Below are positions 56,911 to 64,000 of a stretch of 64,000 nucleotides of DNA, piece after piece. Location: positions 247,353-311,352 of the forward strand of contig NZ_JACHHX010000001.1 in assembly GCF_014202935.1 (NCBI RefSeq), read 5' to 3'. This DNA is from Rehaibacterium terrae (GTDB taxonomy: Bacteria > Pseudomonadota > Gammaproteobacteria > Xanthomonadales > Xanthomonadaceae). A program made the translations under genes and the position numbers. The stretch's first letter is position 1; each line of letters opens with the position of its first letter. The notes under the pieces were generated by a model. That model did no database searches, was not told where the DNA came from, and was given only the letters and a program-made list of their open reading frames with translations.

Positions 56911-58403
56911 GCGCGCTGCTCGGCCAGGCGCTGCCGCTGTACATCGTGCTCACTTCACTGGCGGCGGCAGTGCTGATCTTCGCACTCGGCGAGCGGCGCC
57001 AGCGACTGCGCACGATCGTGAATCTCGCCGCCGCGCTGCTCAAGCTCGGACTGATCGCCGTGCTGCTCGACGCGATCCGCGCCGGGGAGTCCTTCGTGTG
57101 GCGGTTGCCGCTGCTGCCGGGTCTGGATCTTGTGCTGCACGCCGATCCGCTGACCCTGTTGTTCTCCACCCTGTCGGCGGTGTTGTGGCTGCTGACCACC
57201 GTCTATGCCATCGGCTACCTGGAGCGTAGTCCGCACCGGGCGCGTTTCTTCGGCTTCTTCAGCCTGTGCGTGGCGAGCACGATGGGAGTGGCGGCGGCCG
57301 GCAACCTGTTCACCTTCTTCGTCTTCTACGAACTGCTGACGCTGGCCACCTGGCCGCTGGTGGCGCACCGCGGTACGCCAGGGTCGCTGGCCGGCGCGCG
57401 CAGCTACCTGCGCTACACACTGTTCGGCAGCGCATTGTTCCTGGCCGGCCTGGTATGGCTGCATGTGCTGGCCGGGCCGCAGGACTTCATCGCCCGCGGG
57501 CTGCTCGGCGATGTGCTGGATGGGCAGGCCGGTGCACAGCGCGCGGTGTTCGTGCTGCTGGTGGCGGGCCTGGGCGTGAAGGCGGCGCTGGTGCCGCTGC
57601 ATGGCTGGCTGCCAAACGCGATGGTCGCACCGGCGCCGGTGAGCGCGCTGCTGCATGCGGTGGCGGTGGTCAAGGCGGGTGCCTTCGGCATCGTGCGGGT
57701 GGTGTACGACGTGTATGGACCCGAGCGCGTGCAGGCGCTCGGTATGGACCAGCCGCTCGCCATCGTCGCCGGCATCACCATCGTCTACGGCTCGCTGCTG
57801 GCGTTGCGGCAGGAAGACCTCAAGCGGCGGCTGGCGTATTCGACGGTGAGCCAGGTTTCCTACATCGTGCTGGGCACGGCCATCGCGGGGCCGCTGGCCA
57901 GCGTCGGCGGCATGGTCCATCTGGTGCACCAGGGGCTGATGAAGATCACGCTGTTCTTCTGCGCCGGCAATTATTCCGAGGCACTGGGGGTGAAGACCGT
58001 CCGGCAACTGGACGGCATCGGCCGACGCATGCCGTGGACCAGCGCGGCCTTCACCATCGGCGCGTTGGGCATGATCGGCTTGCCGCCGCTCGCCGGCTTC
58101 GTCAGCAAGTGGTATCTCGGTGTCGGCGCGGCCGCTGTCGGGCATTACTGGGTGATCGGCGTGCTGGTCGCCAGCACGCTGCTCAACGCGGCCTACTTCC
58201 TGCCGCTGCTGCGCAGGATCTGGTTCGGCACGCCGCCAGCGCAGTGGCCAGACGAACAGCCGATGAGCCGGCAGGTGCGCCTGTCACTGGCGGTTCCGCC
58301 GCTGCTTACGGCGCTGTTCGCGCTGCTGGCCGGGCTGCTCGCCGGTTTCGACCTCAGTCCGCTGGGCTGGGTGCAGTTCATCGTGCGGGAGCATTACGGA
58401 TGA
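56907..58403 (+). CDS. MnhD/NuoM-type antiporter-like subunit, second of three
   Basis: A 498-residue paralogue of the previous gene. Channel residues are complete: E142 in FFVFYELLTLA, K225 in GVKAALVPLHGWLP and K256 in HAVAVVKAGAFGI. The HAVAVVKAG and GFVSKWYLG stretches resemble MnhA/MnhD of Mrp systems more than the first copy does, so it may do the job of the missing MnhA body. It overlaps the genes on both sides by ATGA. Confidence 0.88.
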   Translation: MSALLGQALPLYIVLTSLAAAVLIFALGERRQRLRTIVNLAAALLKLGLIAVLLDAIRAGESFVWRLPLLPGLDLVLHADPLTLLFSTLSAVLWLLTTVYAIGYLERSPHRARFFGFFSLCVASTMGVAAAGNLFTFFVFYELLTLATWPLVAHRGTPGSLAGARSYLRYTLFGSALFLAGLVWLHVLAGPQDFIARGLLGDVLDGQAGAQRAVFVLLVAGLGVKAALVPLHGWLPNAMVAPAPVSALLHAVAVVKAGAFGIVRVVYDVYGPERVQALGMDQPLAIVAGITIVYGSLLALRQEDLKRRLAYSTVSQVSYIVLGTAIAGPLASVGGMVHLVHQGLMKITLFFCAGNYSEALGVKTVRQLDGIGRRMPWTSAAFTIGALGMIGLPPLAGFVSKWYLGVGAAAVGHYWVIGVLVASTLLNAAYFLPLLRRIWFGTPPAQWPDEQPMSRQVRLSLAVPPLLTALFALLAGLLAGFDLSPLGWVQFIVREHYG

Positions 58404-59977
58404 GTCCGCTGCTCGCGCTCGCCTTGTTCTCGGCGCCGCTCGCGGCGCTGGCGCTGCTGCGGCCGCGTTGGCGGCTGCCGGCGCTGGTGTCCGCGCCGTT
58501 GCCGCTGCTGGCGCTCGGCATCGTCGGGGAAGGCGAGGGCCGTATCGCGCTGCTGTTGCTTGGGGCGGGTTTCCTGGTCGACGAGGTGAATCGTCCGCTG
58601 CTGCTGCTCGCCGGCATCGGCTGGTCGCTGGCCGGCGCCTTCGTGGGCGCGGCAGCAGACACGCGGCCACGGGTCTTCGCCGGGTTCTGGCTGGTGACCT
58701 TGGCTGGGCAGGCGCTGGCGCTGCTCGCCGCGGACATGGTCGGCTTCTATCTCGGCTACGTGATCATGACGCTTGGCATCTACGGGCTGGTGATCCATGC
58801 CCGTACTCGCGAGGCCTGGCGGGCGGGGCGGGTGTACCTGGCGCTGGCCTTCGCCGGCGAGGCGGCGGTGCTTTCGGGCCTGCTGCTGCTCGGCGCCGCG
58901 CACGGCAACGCCGATTTCGCCACGCTGACGCTGTGGCTGGGCGAGAGCGGCGGTGTCGCGGCCTGGCTCTTGTTTTTTGGCTTTGCGCTGAAGCTCGGGT
59001 TGGTGCCCTTGCACGTATGGTTGCCACTCGCGCACCCGGTGGCGCCGGTTCCGGCCAGCGCGGTGCTCAGTGGCGTGCTGGTGAAGATCGGCCTGCTCGG
59101 CATGTTGCGTTTCGCGCCGCCCCTGTCCCTCACGGTCGGCGAGGGGCTTTTCGTGCTCGGGTTCTTCACTGCGGCCTACGCTGCGTTGGTCGGCTTGACC
59201 CAGTCGCGGCTCAAGACCGTGCTGGCGTATTCGACCATCAGCCAGATGGGGCTGGCGATGGCAGGGTTTGCCGCGGTGCAGGTTGGCAGTGGTTCGGCCG
59301 CGTTGGGCGCCCTCGGGCTGTTCGTGCTGCATCACGGGCTCAACAAGGTTGCGTTGTTCCTCGCGGCCGGCCATCGCCTCGATGGCTGGCTGGCGCGTGC
59401 ATTGTTCGTGCTGCCGGCAGCCTCGCTGATCGGCCTGCCATTCACCTCGGGCGCGCTGGCCAAGTCGGCGCTGAAGGAAGCTGCCGCAGGCTGGGACCTC
59501 GCATTCGGTCTCAGTTCGCTGTTGAGCACGATCCTGCTGTTGCACGCATGGCGCTTGGCCCGGGCACAGCGCAGTGGACGCGCGCGGCCCCACCCGGCGT
59601 GGCTGGGCGCGGTGATTGCCGGTCTGCTGATCCCGTGGTGGTTCGGCAGTGCCTGGATGCCACTGGCGGCGTTGTCGTCGGCGGGATTGTGGCCAGCGCT
59701 GCTCGCGGTGGCGATCGTGCTCGTGTTGCGCGGCCGTGTGCCAGCCCTGCGGATTCCCGAGGGCGATCTGCTTGCTCCGCTCGAACGCGCCGCGGCGGCG
59801 GTCGTGAAGACCGTCACCGGCTCAGGTCGCGACAGGCGACAGAGCAGGATTCCGTCGATCGACTGGCGATCGGTCGGCGAGGCCTTGTGCCGCACTGACG
59901 CCATGCTGGCGCGCCTGCCAGTGGCCGGCATCGGCCTGCTGCTTGCACTGCTTGGCTTGTGGGCGCTGCTGCCGTGA
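58400..59977 (+). CDS. MnhD/NuoN-type antiporter-like subunit, third of three, lacking the helix-5 glutamate
   Basis: A 525-residue polytopic protein. The family motifs KLGLVPLHVWLPLAHPVAP (K198), GVLVKIGLLGML (K229) and SRLKTVLAYSTISQMGLAM are intact. At the helix-5 position the aligned glutamate of the other copies is V121 in FYLGYVIMTLG, so one key charge of the proton path is missing. A hydrophilic stretch near residues 460-500 (TGSGRDRRQSRIPSIDWRSV) precedes a final membrane helix, which recalls the long lateral C-terminus of NuoL-like subunits but much shorter. It ends the operon. Confidence 0.85.
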   Translation: MSPLLALALFSAPLAALALLRPRWRLPALVSAPLPLLALGIVGEGEGRIALLLLGAGFLVDEVNRPLLLLAGIGWSLAGAFVGAAADTRPRVFAGFWLVTLAGQALALLAADMVGFYLGYVIMTLGIYGLVIHARTREAWRAGRVYLALAFAGEAAVLSGLLLLGAAHGNADFATLTLWLGESGGVAAWLLFFGFALKLGLVPLHVWLPLAHPVAPVPASAVLSGVLVKIGLLGMLRFAPPLSLTVGEGLFVLGFFTAAYAALVGLTQSRLKTVLAYSTISQMGLAMAGFAAVQVGSGSAALGALGLFVLHHGLNKVALFLAAGHRLDGWLARALFVLPAASLIGLPFTSGALAKSALKEAAAGWDLAFGLSSLLSTILLLHAWRLARAQRSGRARPHPAWLGAVIAGLLIPWWFGSAWMPLAALSSAGLWPALLAVAIVLVLRGRVPALRIPEGDLLAPLERAAAAVVKTVTGSGRDRRQSRIPSIDWRSVGEALCRTDAMLARLPVAGIGLLLALLGLWALLP

Positions 59978-60027
59978 GGTGCTGCGGTGATTCCGCTCCC
60001 ACCACGGCATCGGCTGTCCTTGGCAAC

Positions 60028-60043
60028 TTCAGGCCTTCCTGAA
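60028..60043. terminator. Small hairpin between the antiporter operon and the ABC exporter
   Basis: TTCAGG/CCTGAA around CCTT, in the 77-base gap between two convergent genes. The stem is only 6 bases; a bidirectional terminator is possible but weak. Confidence 0.3.
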
Positions 60044-60054
60044 AAATCCACAAG

Positions 60055-61824
60055 CTACCGGCCCTGGAACTGCAGCCGCGCCAGCTCGGCGTAGAGGCCG
60101 CCGGCGGCGATGAGTTCGCTGTGCGGGCCTTCGGCGACGATGCGGCCCTTGTCCATCACCACGATGCGATCGGCGCGGAGCACGGTGGCCAGGCGGTGGG
60201 CGATGACCAGCGTGGTGCGGCCCTGCATCAATCGCTCGAGTGCCTGCTGGATGGCGCGTTCGCTTTGCGCGTCCAGGGCGCTGGTGGCTTCGTCCAGCAG
60301 CAGGATCGGCGCGTCCTTGAGCAGGGCGCGGGCGATGGCGATGCGTTGCTGCTGGCCGCCGGACAGGCGCACGCCACGCTCGCCGAGGTAGGTGCGATAG
60401 CCCTCGGGCAATGCGGCGAGAAAATCGTGCGCTTCGGCGTTGCGGGCGGCGGCGATCACTTCCTCCTCGCTGGCATCCAGGCGTCCGTAACGGATGTTCT
60501 CGAGCGCGCTGGCACCGAAGATCACCGGGTCCTGCGGCACCAGCGCGATGCGTTCGCGCAGCGCGGCCGGGTCGAGTTCGCGCAGGTCGATGCCGTCGAT
60601 CGCGATGCGGCCGGCATCGGGGTCGTGGAAGCGCAGCAGCAGTTGCAGCACGGTGCTCTTGCCCGCGCCGCTGGGGCCGACCAGCGCCACCGTCTCGCCG
60701 GGCCGCACGTGCAGGTCGAAGTCCTCCAGCGCCGGGGCGTCCGGACGCGAGGGGTAGTGGAAGCGCACCCGCTCGAACCGGATCTCGCCCCGCAGCGGCG
60801 AGGGGAGGGCGCGCGGCGCGGGCGGCGTGGCGATGCGCGGCGTCTCGGCCAGCAGCTCGGCAATCCGGCCCATGCCGCCGGCGGCGCGGTGCACCTCGCT
60901 CCACACTTCCGAGAGCGCACCCACGGAACCGGCGCCGAGCAGGGCATAGAGCACGAACTGGCCGAGTGTGCCGGCGCTCATCGTGCCGGCGATCACGTCG
61001 CGCGCGCCGACCCAGAGCACCCCGGTGATCGCGCCGAACACCAGCACGATGACCACGGCGGTGAGCAGCGCCTGGGTGCGGATGCGCCGTCGCGCAGTGT
61101 GCAGCGCGCGCAGTACCGCCTCACCGAAGCGGGTGGTCTCGAACGCCTCGCGCGCGTAGCTCTGGACCGTGTGGATCGCGTTGAAGGTCTCGCTGGCGCG
61201 GGCGTTGGCGTCGGCGAGGCGGTCCTGGCTCTCGCGCGACAGGCGCTCCACCTTGCGGCCGAAGACGACGATCGGTGCCACCGCGAGCGGGATGCCGATG
61301 GCCGCCAGCCCCGCCAGGCGCGGGCTGGTCACCGCCAGCATGGTCGCGCTGCCGAGCAGCGTGACCAGACTGCGCAGCGCGATCGAGGCGGTCGAGCCGA
61401 CCACGCTGCGCAGCAGCTCGGTGTCGGATGACAGCCGCGACACCAGCTCACCGGTACGCGTGCGTTCGTAGAAGCCCATGTCGAGGCCCATCAGCCGCGC
61501 GTACACCGCGCGCCGCAGGTCGGCGACGACCTTTTCCCCAAGCAGACTGACGCAGTAGAAGCGCGCCGCGGTCGCGAAGGCCAGCACCATCGCCACCGCC
61601 AGCAGGCCGAGGAACCAGCGGTCGATGTCGCCGCCATCGCCGGCGAAGCCGCGATCGATCATGTAGCGGACCGCCACCGGCAGGCTCAGCGTCGCCGCCG
61701 ACGACAAGGCGAGGAAACCCAGCCAGGCGGCGATCAGGCCGCGGTAGGGCCGCACAAAGGGCCACAGGCCGCGCAGCGCGGCGAGCGGCGGACGTTTCGG
61801 GATGTCGGTATCGGTGGAGGTCAT
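60055..61824 (-). CDS. MsbA-like ABC exporter (fused membrane and ATPase domains)
   Basis: The protein has 589 residues from ATG 61824 (MTSTDTDIPKRPPLAALR). An ABC transporter type 1 membrane domain with six helices (about 25-310, with YERTRTGELVSRLSSDTE) is followed by an ATPase with Walker A GPSGAGKST, signature LSGGQQQRIAIARAL, Walker B ILLLDEATSALD and the switch His in VIAHRLATVL. It works as a homodimer. The MsbA, LmrA and BmrA exporters share this layout; the substrate (lipid A core, drug or other lipid) cannot be read off. lpxK, the usual msbA neighbour, is absent, so it is probably not the essential lipid A flippase. The frame stays open 73 codons upstream without similarity. Confidence 0.9.
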   Translation of the reverse strand: MTSTDTDIPKRPPLAALRGLWPFVRPYRGLIAAWLGFLALSSAATLSLPVAVRYMIDRGFAGDGGDIDRWFLGLLAVAMVLAFATAARFYCVSLLGEKVVADLRRAVYARLMGLDMGFYERTRTGELVSRLSSDTELLRSVVGSTASIALRSLVTLLGSATMLAVTSPRLAGLAAIGIPLAVAPIVVFGRKVERLSRESQDRLADANARASETFNAIHTVQSYAREAFETTRFGEAVLRALHTARRRIRTQALLTAVVIVLVFGAITGVLWVGARDVIAGTMSAGTLGQFVLYALLGAGSVGALSEVWSEVHRAAGGMGRIAELLAETPRIATPPAPRALPSPLRGEIRFERVRFHYPSRPDAPALEDFDLHVRPGETVALVGPSGAGKSTVLQLLLRFHDPDAGRIAIDGIDLRELDPAALRERIALVPQDPVIFGASALENIRYGRLDASEEEVIAAARNAEAHDFLAALPEGYRTYLGERGVRLSGGQQQRIAIARALLKDAPILLLDEATSALDAQSERAIQQALERLMQGRTTLVIAHRLATVLRADRIVVMDKGRIVAEGPHSELIAAGGLYAELARLQFQGR

Positions 61825-62310
61825 GCGCTGTGCTGGCGTCGACGGAGCGTGCACCCGGCAGGGGATCTTGCCGCAGTCTGCCGCGTCCGCGCCGGCCGCG
61901 AGGCTGCCGGTCGTCCAGCGATCATGCCCGAGCGGGTACAGCTGGAAGAAGCTCTGGAAGGGCGTGCGTACCGTCGTGGCTATCGCGAACGCGACATACA
62001 CCGACCATGTCGCGGCTGCGCTGCCTGGGATGCGTGGCGGCATGGAAGCGTCCGGGCCGGCCTGCGTCGTGGTCGCGCCGGCCTGGCGCGTGGTCCGCGG
62101 GAGGGAGCAGCACCGCCCGTGGCCGCCAGCCTGAAGCGAAGCTGTACGGGGCTCTCGATGCGGGGATGCACGCGGAACCGCCGGCCGGCCCGACGGTCAA
62201 AGGCGGCGTTCCGCCCGGGGTGTCCGCCGGCTCCGGACGTCCGGGATCGGCGCACCCGAGGTGTGATACATCCATGTCCCACGTCGATTGTCCGAGGAGG
62301 TGAGCACATC
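61825..62310. other. 486-base intergenic region between the ABC exporter and the second Hsp20 gene
   Basis: No gene is supported. A minus-strand frame in line with the ABC gene is open to 62043, but its residues have no family likeness. A perfect 7-base inverted repeat (GCGACAT 61991-61997 with ATGTCGC 62007-62013) lies in the middle. No RpoH promoter like that of the first Hsp20 gene could be found; TGTGATACAT (62261-62270) is the only AT-rich -10-like word near the start. Confidence 0.5.
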
Positions 62311-62880
62311 ATGGGCATGGCCCTTGAGTTGAGCCGTCTTTCGCCGTGGAACTGGTTCCGGCGCGACGAGTCCGCCGGCACGGTGCCGATGAGCCGCGGC
62401 GGCAGTGACGGGCTGTTGCCGGTTTCGCGCCTGCAGCGCGAGATCGATCGTCTGTTCGACGATGTCTTCCGCGACTTCGGCATGCCGCGCATGACCATGC
62501 CGACGACCTGGATGCCGGGTTTCGGCGAGGACTTCGCGGGCGTGCTGCGTCCGCAGCTGGACATCATCGAGAGCAAGGATGCCTATACGATCACCGTGGA
62601 AGTGCCTGGCGTCGAGCGCGATGACCTGCAGCTTTCGCTGGCCGACGGCTGCCTGACCATCGCGGGCCAAAAGAAGCGCGAACAGCGCAGCCAGGACCAG
62701 CAGGTCCATCGCATCGAGCGGGCTTACGGCGCGTTCCAGCGGGTGCTCGACCTGCCGGCCGACGCCGATGCCGAACGGATCACCGCCAGCCACCGCAATG
62801 GCGTGCTGACCGTGACGGTGCCGCGCAAGCCCGGGGTGTCCGCGGTGAGCGGACGGCGCATCGATATCCAGGCCGCCTGA
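62311..62880 (+). CDS. Hsp20 small heat-shock protein, second copy
   Basis: A 189-residue protein. A longer N-terminal arm (about 75 residues, with SRLQREIDRLFDDVFRDFG and the MPRMTMPTTWMPGFGEDF stretch) precedes the alpha-crystallin domain (RPQLDIIESKDAYTITVEVP, RIERAYGAFQRVLDLP, GVLTVTVPRKPG). The arm is of the class common in archaea and many bacteria (HspA/Hsp17 type), not IbpA. A strong AGGAGG lies 10 bases before ATG 62311; an in-frame ATG at 62317 is an alternative. It has a perfect terminator but no recognisable sigma-32 promoter, unlike the copy at 24676, so the two are probably regulated differently. Confidence 0.94.
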   Translation: MGMALELSRLSPWNWFRRDESAGTVPMSRGGSDGLLPVSRLQREIDRLFDDVFRDFGMPRMTMPTTWMPGFGEDFAGVLRPQLDIIESKDAYTITVEVPGVERDDLQLSLADGCLTIAGQKKREQRSQDQQVHRIERAYGAFQRVLDLPADADAERITASHRNGVLTVTVPRKPGVSAVSGRRIDIQAA

Positions 62881-62903
62881 GCGGCGGACCGCTGAGTGTG
62901 TTG

Positions 62904-62933
62904 ACGCCAGGCTTCGTGCCTGGCGTTCTTTTT
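62904..62933 (+). terminator. Rho-independent terminator of the second Hsp20 gene
   Basis: ACGCCAGGC (62904-62912) and GCCTGGCGT (62918-62926) form a perfect 9-base stem with a TTCGT loop, followed by TCTTTTT. It stands 24 bases after the stop. Confidence 0.92.
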
Positions 62934-62951
62934 ACGGCCCAGCCGGGCCCG

Positions 62952-63209
62952 TGTCGCGGGCGGGCCGGGCGCCGTCTGCCCAAGCGCGAGCGGGTTCCGC
63001 TCTACGTGCCGCGGCTGCCGGACACGATCCGGCCGGCGGACTTCATGTCCGACGCGCTGGCCTGTGGCCGCCGCTTCCGGACCTTCGACATCGTCGACGA
63101 CTTCAATCGCGAGGCGCTGCACATCGAGGTCGACACCTCGATCAGCTCACACCGTCTCGTGCGCGGCTTCGAGCAGATCAAGGCCAGTCACGGCCTGCCG
63201 CGCCAGCTT
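62952..63209 (+). pseudogene. IS3-family transposase (orfB) fragment
   Basis: About 86 codons resemble the start of the DDE domain of IS3-family OrfB: RLPKRERVPLYVPRLPDT, then ADFMSDALACGRRFRTFDIV with the first catalytic Asp, DDFNREALHIEVDTSI with the second acidic block, and FEQIKASHGLPRQL. The family usually has Trp-Ser before the first Asp; here Arg-Pro stands instead. Similarity stops abruptly at 63209, where VDNGPEFL would be expected. There is no OrfA, no third catalytic residue and no terminal inverted repeat, so it is a dead internal piece. Confidence 0.85.
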
Positions 63210-63539
63210 CCGTATCGCCGCGCTGTTCCAGTGTGGCGGGCTCGACCTCTACCCGGCAAATACCAATGCGCTAGCGTAGTACGGGGTCAGGTCCAGCAAT
63301 GAAGCACGCCAGATCCCTGAGCTCCACGCATCATCGGCGCGGCCGTTCTTTCACGATCCCGGGAATTACAGCGCCTCCCGGAAACACCAGGACGCCAGCG
63401 CCCGCTGGCTGAAGACGCATTACGACACCAGCGGCTTTGCCCGTGCGGTGTGCGAGTCGAGCAGCGCGACAGCGTGGCGACCTGTGCCGACGGCAGCGCC
63501 GGTACCTACACCCGCACCCTGGCGACCGATGCCCGCGGC
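63210..63539. other. Mosaic non-coding stretch between the transposase relics
   Basis: No gene is recognised. One frame (from 63301) gives FFHDPGNYSASRKHQD and ARWLKTHYDTSGFARAV, which reads like protein but belongs to no family I can name; it may be the relic of a third disrupted gene. It runs into the IS630 fragment without a start or stop of its own. Confidence 0.4.
63281..63292 (+). repeat. GGGGTCAGGTCC word, as found beside REP-associated transposases
   Basis: ACGGGGTCAGGTCC sits between the IS3 and IS630 fragments. Similar GGGGTCAGGTCT words flank RAYT-type transposase genes in this group of bacteria. Only one copy is present here and no RAYT gene is seen. Confidence 0.35.
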
Positions 63540-63832
63540 CAGGAGGCCGGCCTGCGCTCGGACGACGTGCGCGGCTGCGGCTACACCCCGAAAGGCCAGA
63601 CGCCGGTCTTGCGCGTGAACAACAAGCGCGAAGGCCTGGCATCATCTCGACGGTCGCCAACCAGGGCAAGGTGCGCTGGAAGGTGTTCGAAGGCGCGATG
63701 CACGTCGATCTTCTGATCGACTTCTTCAAGCGTCTTGTCAAGGACAGCGATCGCAAGGTGTTCCTGCTGCAGAAGTCGCCGGATCGCGTTCGGCGGTACT
63801 TCATGCACGAGCCGCTGCGCTATGCTGCGTGA
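63540..63832 (+). pseudogene. Frameshifted IS630-family transposase fragment
   Basis: The first part (from about 63540, in the frame of 63543) reads EAGLRSDDVRGCGYTPKGQT then PVLRVNNKREGL. After one frameshift near 63640 the match continues in another frame as IISTVANQGKVRWKVFEGAM and LLIDFFKRLVKDSDRKVFLL. These are consecutive stretches of the IS630 DDE domain. The Asp expected just before the first Glu is Gln (GQEAGL for the usual DETGL), and after KVFLL the expected LDNLRVHH is replaced by unrelated residues up to the stop. Truncation, frameshift and lost active-site residues make it a pseudogene. Confidence 0.8.
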
Positions 63833-63921
63833 AGATATTTGATCGCCGGATCAATAAACCGTCACTGTCGGGCGGGCTGAACACTTCGATACCGGTGGCT
63901 AAGTCGTCGGCCCTGCGAAAT

Positions 63922-64000
63922 TCATCCAAGTGCCGGCAACGTCGTCAGCCACTCGCGCAACGGCGCACCGTGACCGACCTGGCGCCGCCGCCGGGCGCCC
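63922..64000 (-). CDS. Possible C-terminal end of a gene that continues beyond the window
   Basis: On the minus strand a frame enters from the right edge and ends with HGAPLREWLTTLPALG and TGA at 63924-63922. Only 26 codons are visible. The ending looks protein-like but cannot be assigned. Confidence 0.25.
   Translation of the reverse strand, partial: GARRRRQVGHGAPLREWLTTLPALG

Noticed and set aside
61825..62043. Extension of the ABC exporter or a small gene upstream of it
   Set aside because: The frame is open but shows no signal peptide, family likeness or ribosome site; the exporter starts normally at 61824.

Overview
The window is GC-rich (about 70%), densely coded DNA from a gammaproteobacterium, most likely of the order Lysobacterales (Xanthomonadales). 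The basis is gene order and protein character: scpA-scpB-rluB behind a YciO-type gene, smc-zipA-ligA, a nagZ-hpt-S-methyl-5'-thioinosine phosphorylase cluster, an RlmD with the four-cysteine iron-sulfur motif, and a standalone EpmA. I cannot name a genus. Almost all of it looks like core chromosome. No rRNA or tRNA gene, CRISPR array or intact mobile element was seen; the only transposon material is a small graveyard of broken IS3 and IS630 fragments at the right end.

Layout. 1-2.4 kb: tail of an unknown gene, then a PLP aminotransferase and an omega-amidase that look like a functional pair. 2.4-6.2 kb (minus): YciO-type protein, ScpA, ScpB and RluB in one tightly coupled operon. 6.2-15.2 kb (plus): YciI, BolA, SMC, ZipA, LigA and EpmA, with two related GTGA-rich repeat elements on either side of ligA. 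15.3-21 kb: a two-GAF/two-PAS GGDEF-EAL protein, a DUF3011 repeat protein, an unknown lysine/alanine/proline-rich protein and MtnA. 21.2-27.8 kb: GyrA, a Prx5-type peroxiredoxin, an Hsp20 with a textbook sigma-32 promoter, a CbpA-like J protein, a PilH-like regulator and an AcuI/YhdH reductase. 27.8-33.6 kb (minus): the 2-oxoglutarate dehydrogenase operon sucA-sucB-lpd. 33.7-38.2 kb (minus): a GNAT fusion, the ribosomal oxygenase RoxA, PurB and a REC-Hpt protein. 38.3-47.7 kb (plus): a probable YdbH-type intermembrane bridge with its lipoprotein partner, RlmD, a CYTH phosphatase, NagZ, Hpt, MTI phosphorylase, a cold-shock protein, AidB and a DCC thiol protein. 47.7-53 kb: a SAM methyltransferase, a secreted GH18 chitinase, a YfcC-type carrier and a creatininase-family hydrolase. 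53.2-60 kb (plus): an eight-gene Mrp/Mbh-like cation-proton antiporter operon. 60-64 kb: an MsbA-like ABC exporter, a second Hsp20 and the transposase relics.

How genes work together. SMC, ScpA and ScpB make up the full condensin core within 7 kb. MTI phosphorylase releases hypoxanthine (substrate of the adjacent Hpt) and 5-methylthioribose-1-phosphate (substrate of MtnA); the aminotransferase/omega-amidase pair could close the end of the same methionine-salvage route. SucA, SucB and Lpd form one enzyme complex.

The most unusual system is the antiporter operon. Its order is that of the mbhA-H module of archaeal membrane-bound hydrogenases (E-F-G-DUF4040-MbhE-B-C-D), but the DUF4040, MbhE and MnhB parts are fused into one protein. 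There is no large MnhA and no hydrogenase. Instead there are three tandem MnhD/NuoM-type subunits, the third of which lacks the conserved membrane glutamate. The second most interesting unit is the two-gene YdbH bridge, in which the lipoprotein partner seems to combine the jobs of YnbE and YdbL.
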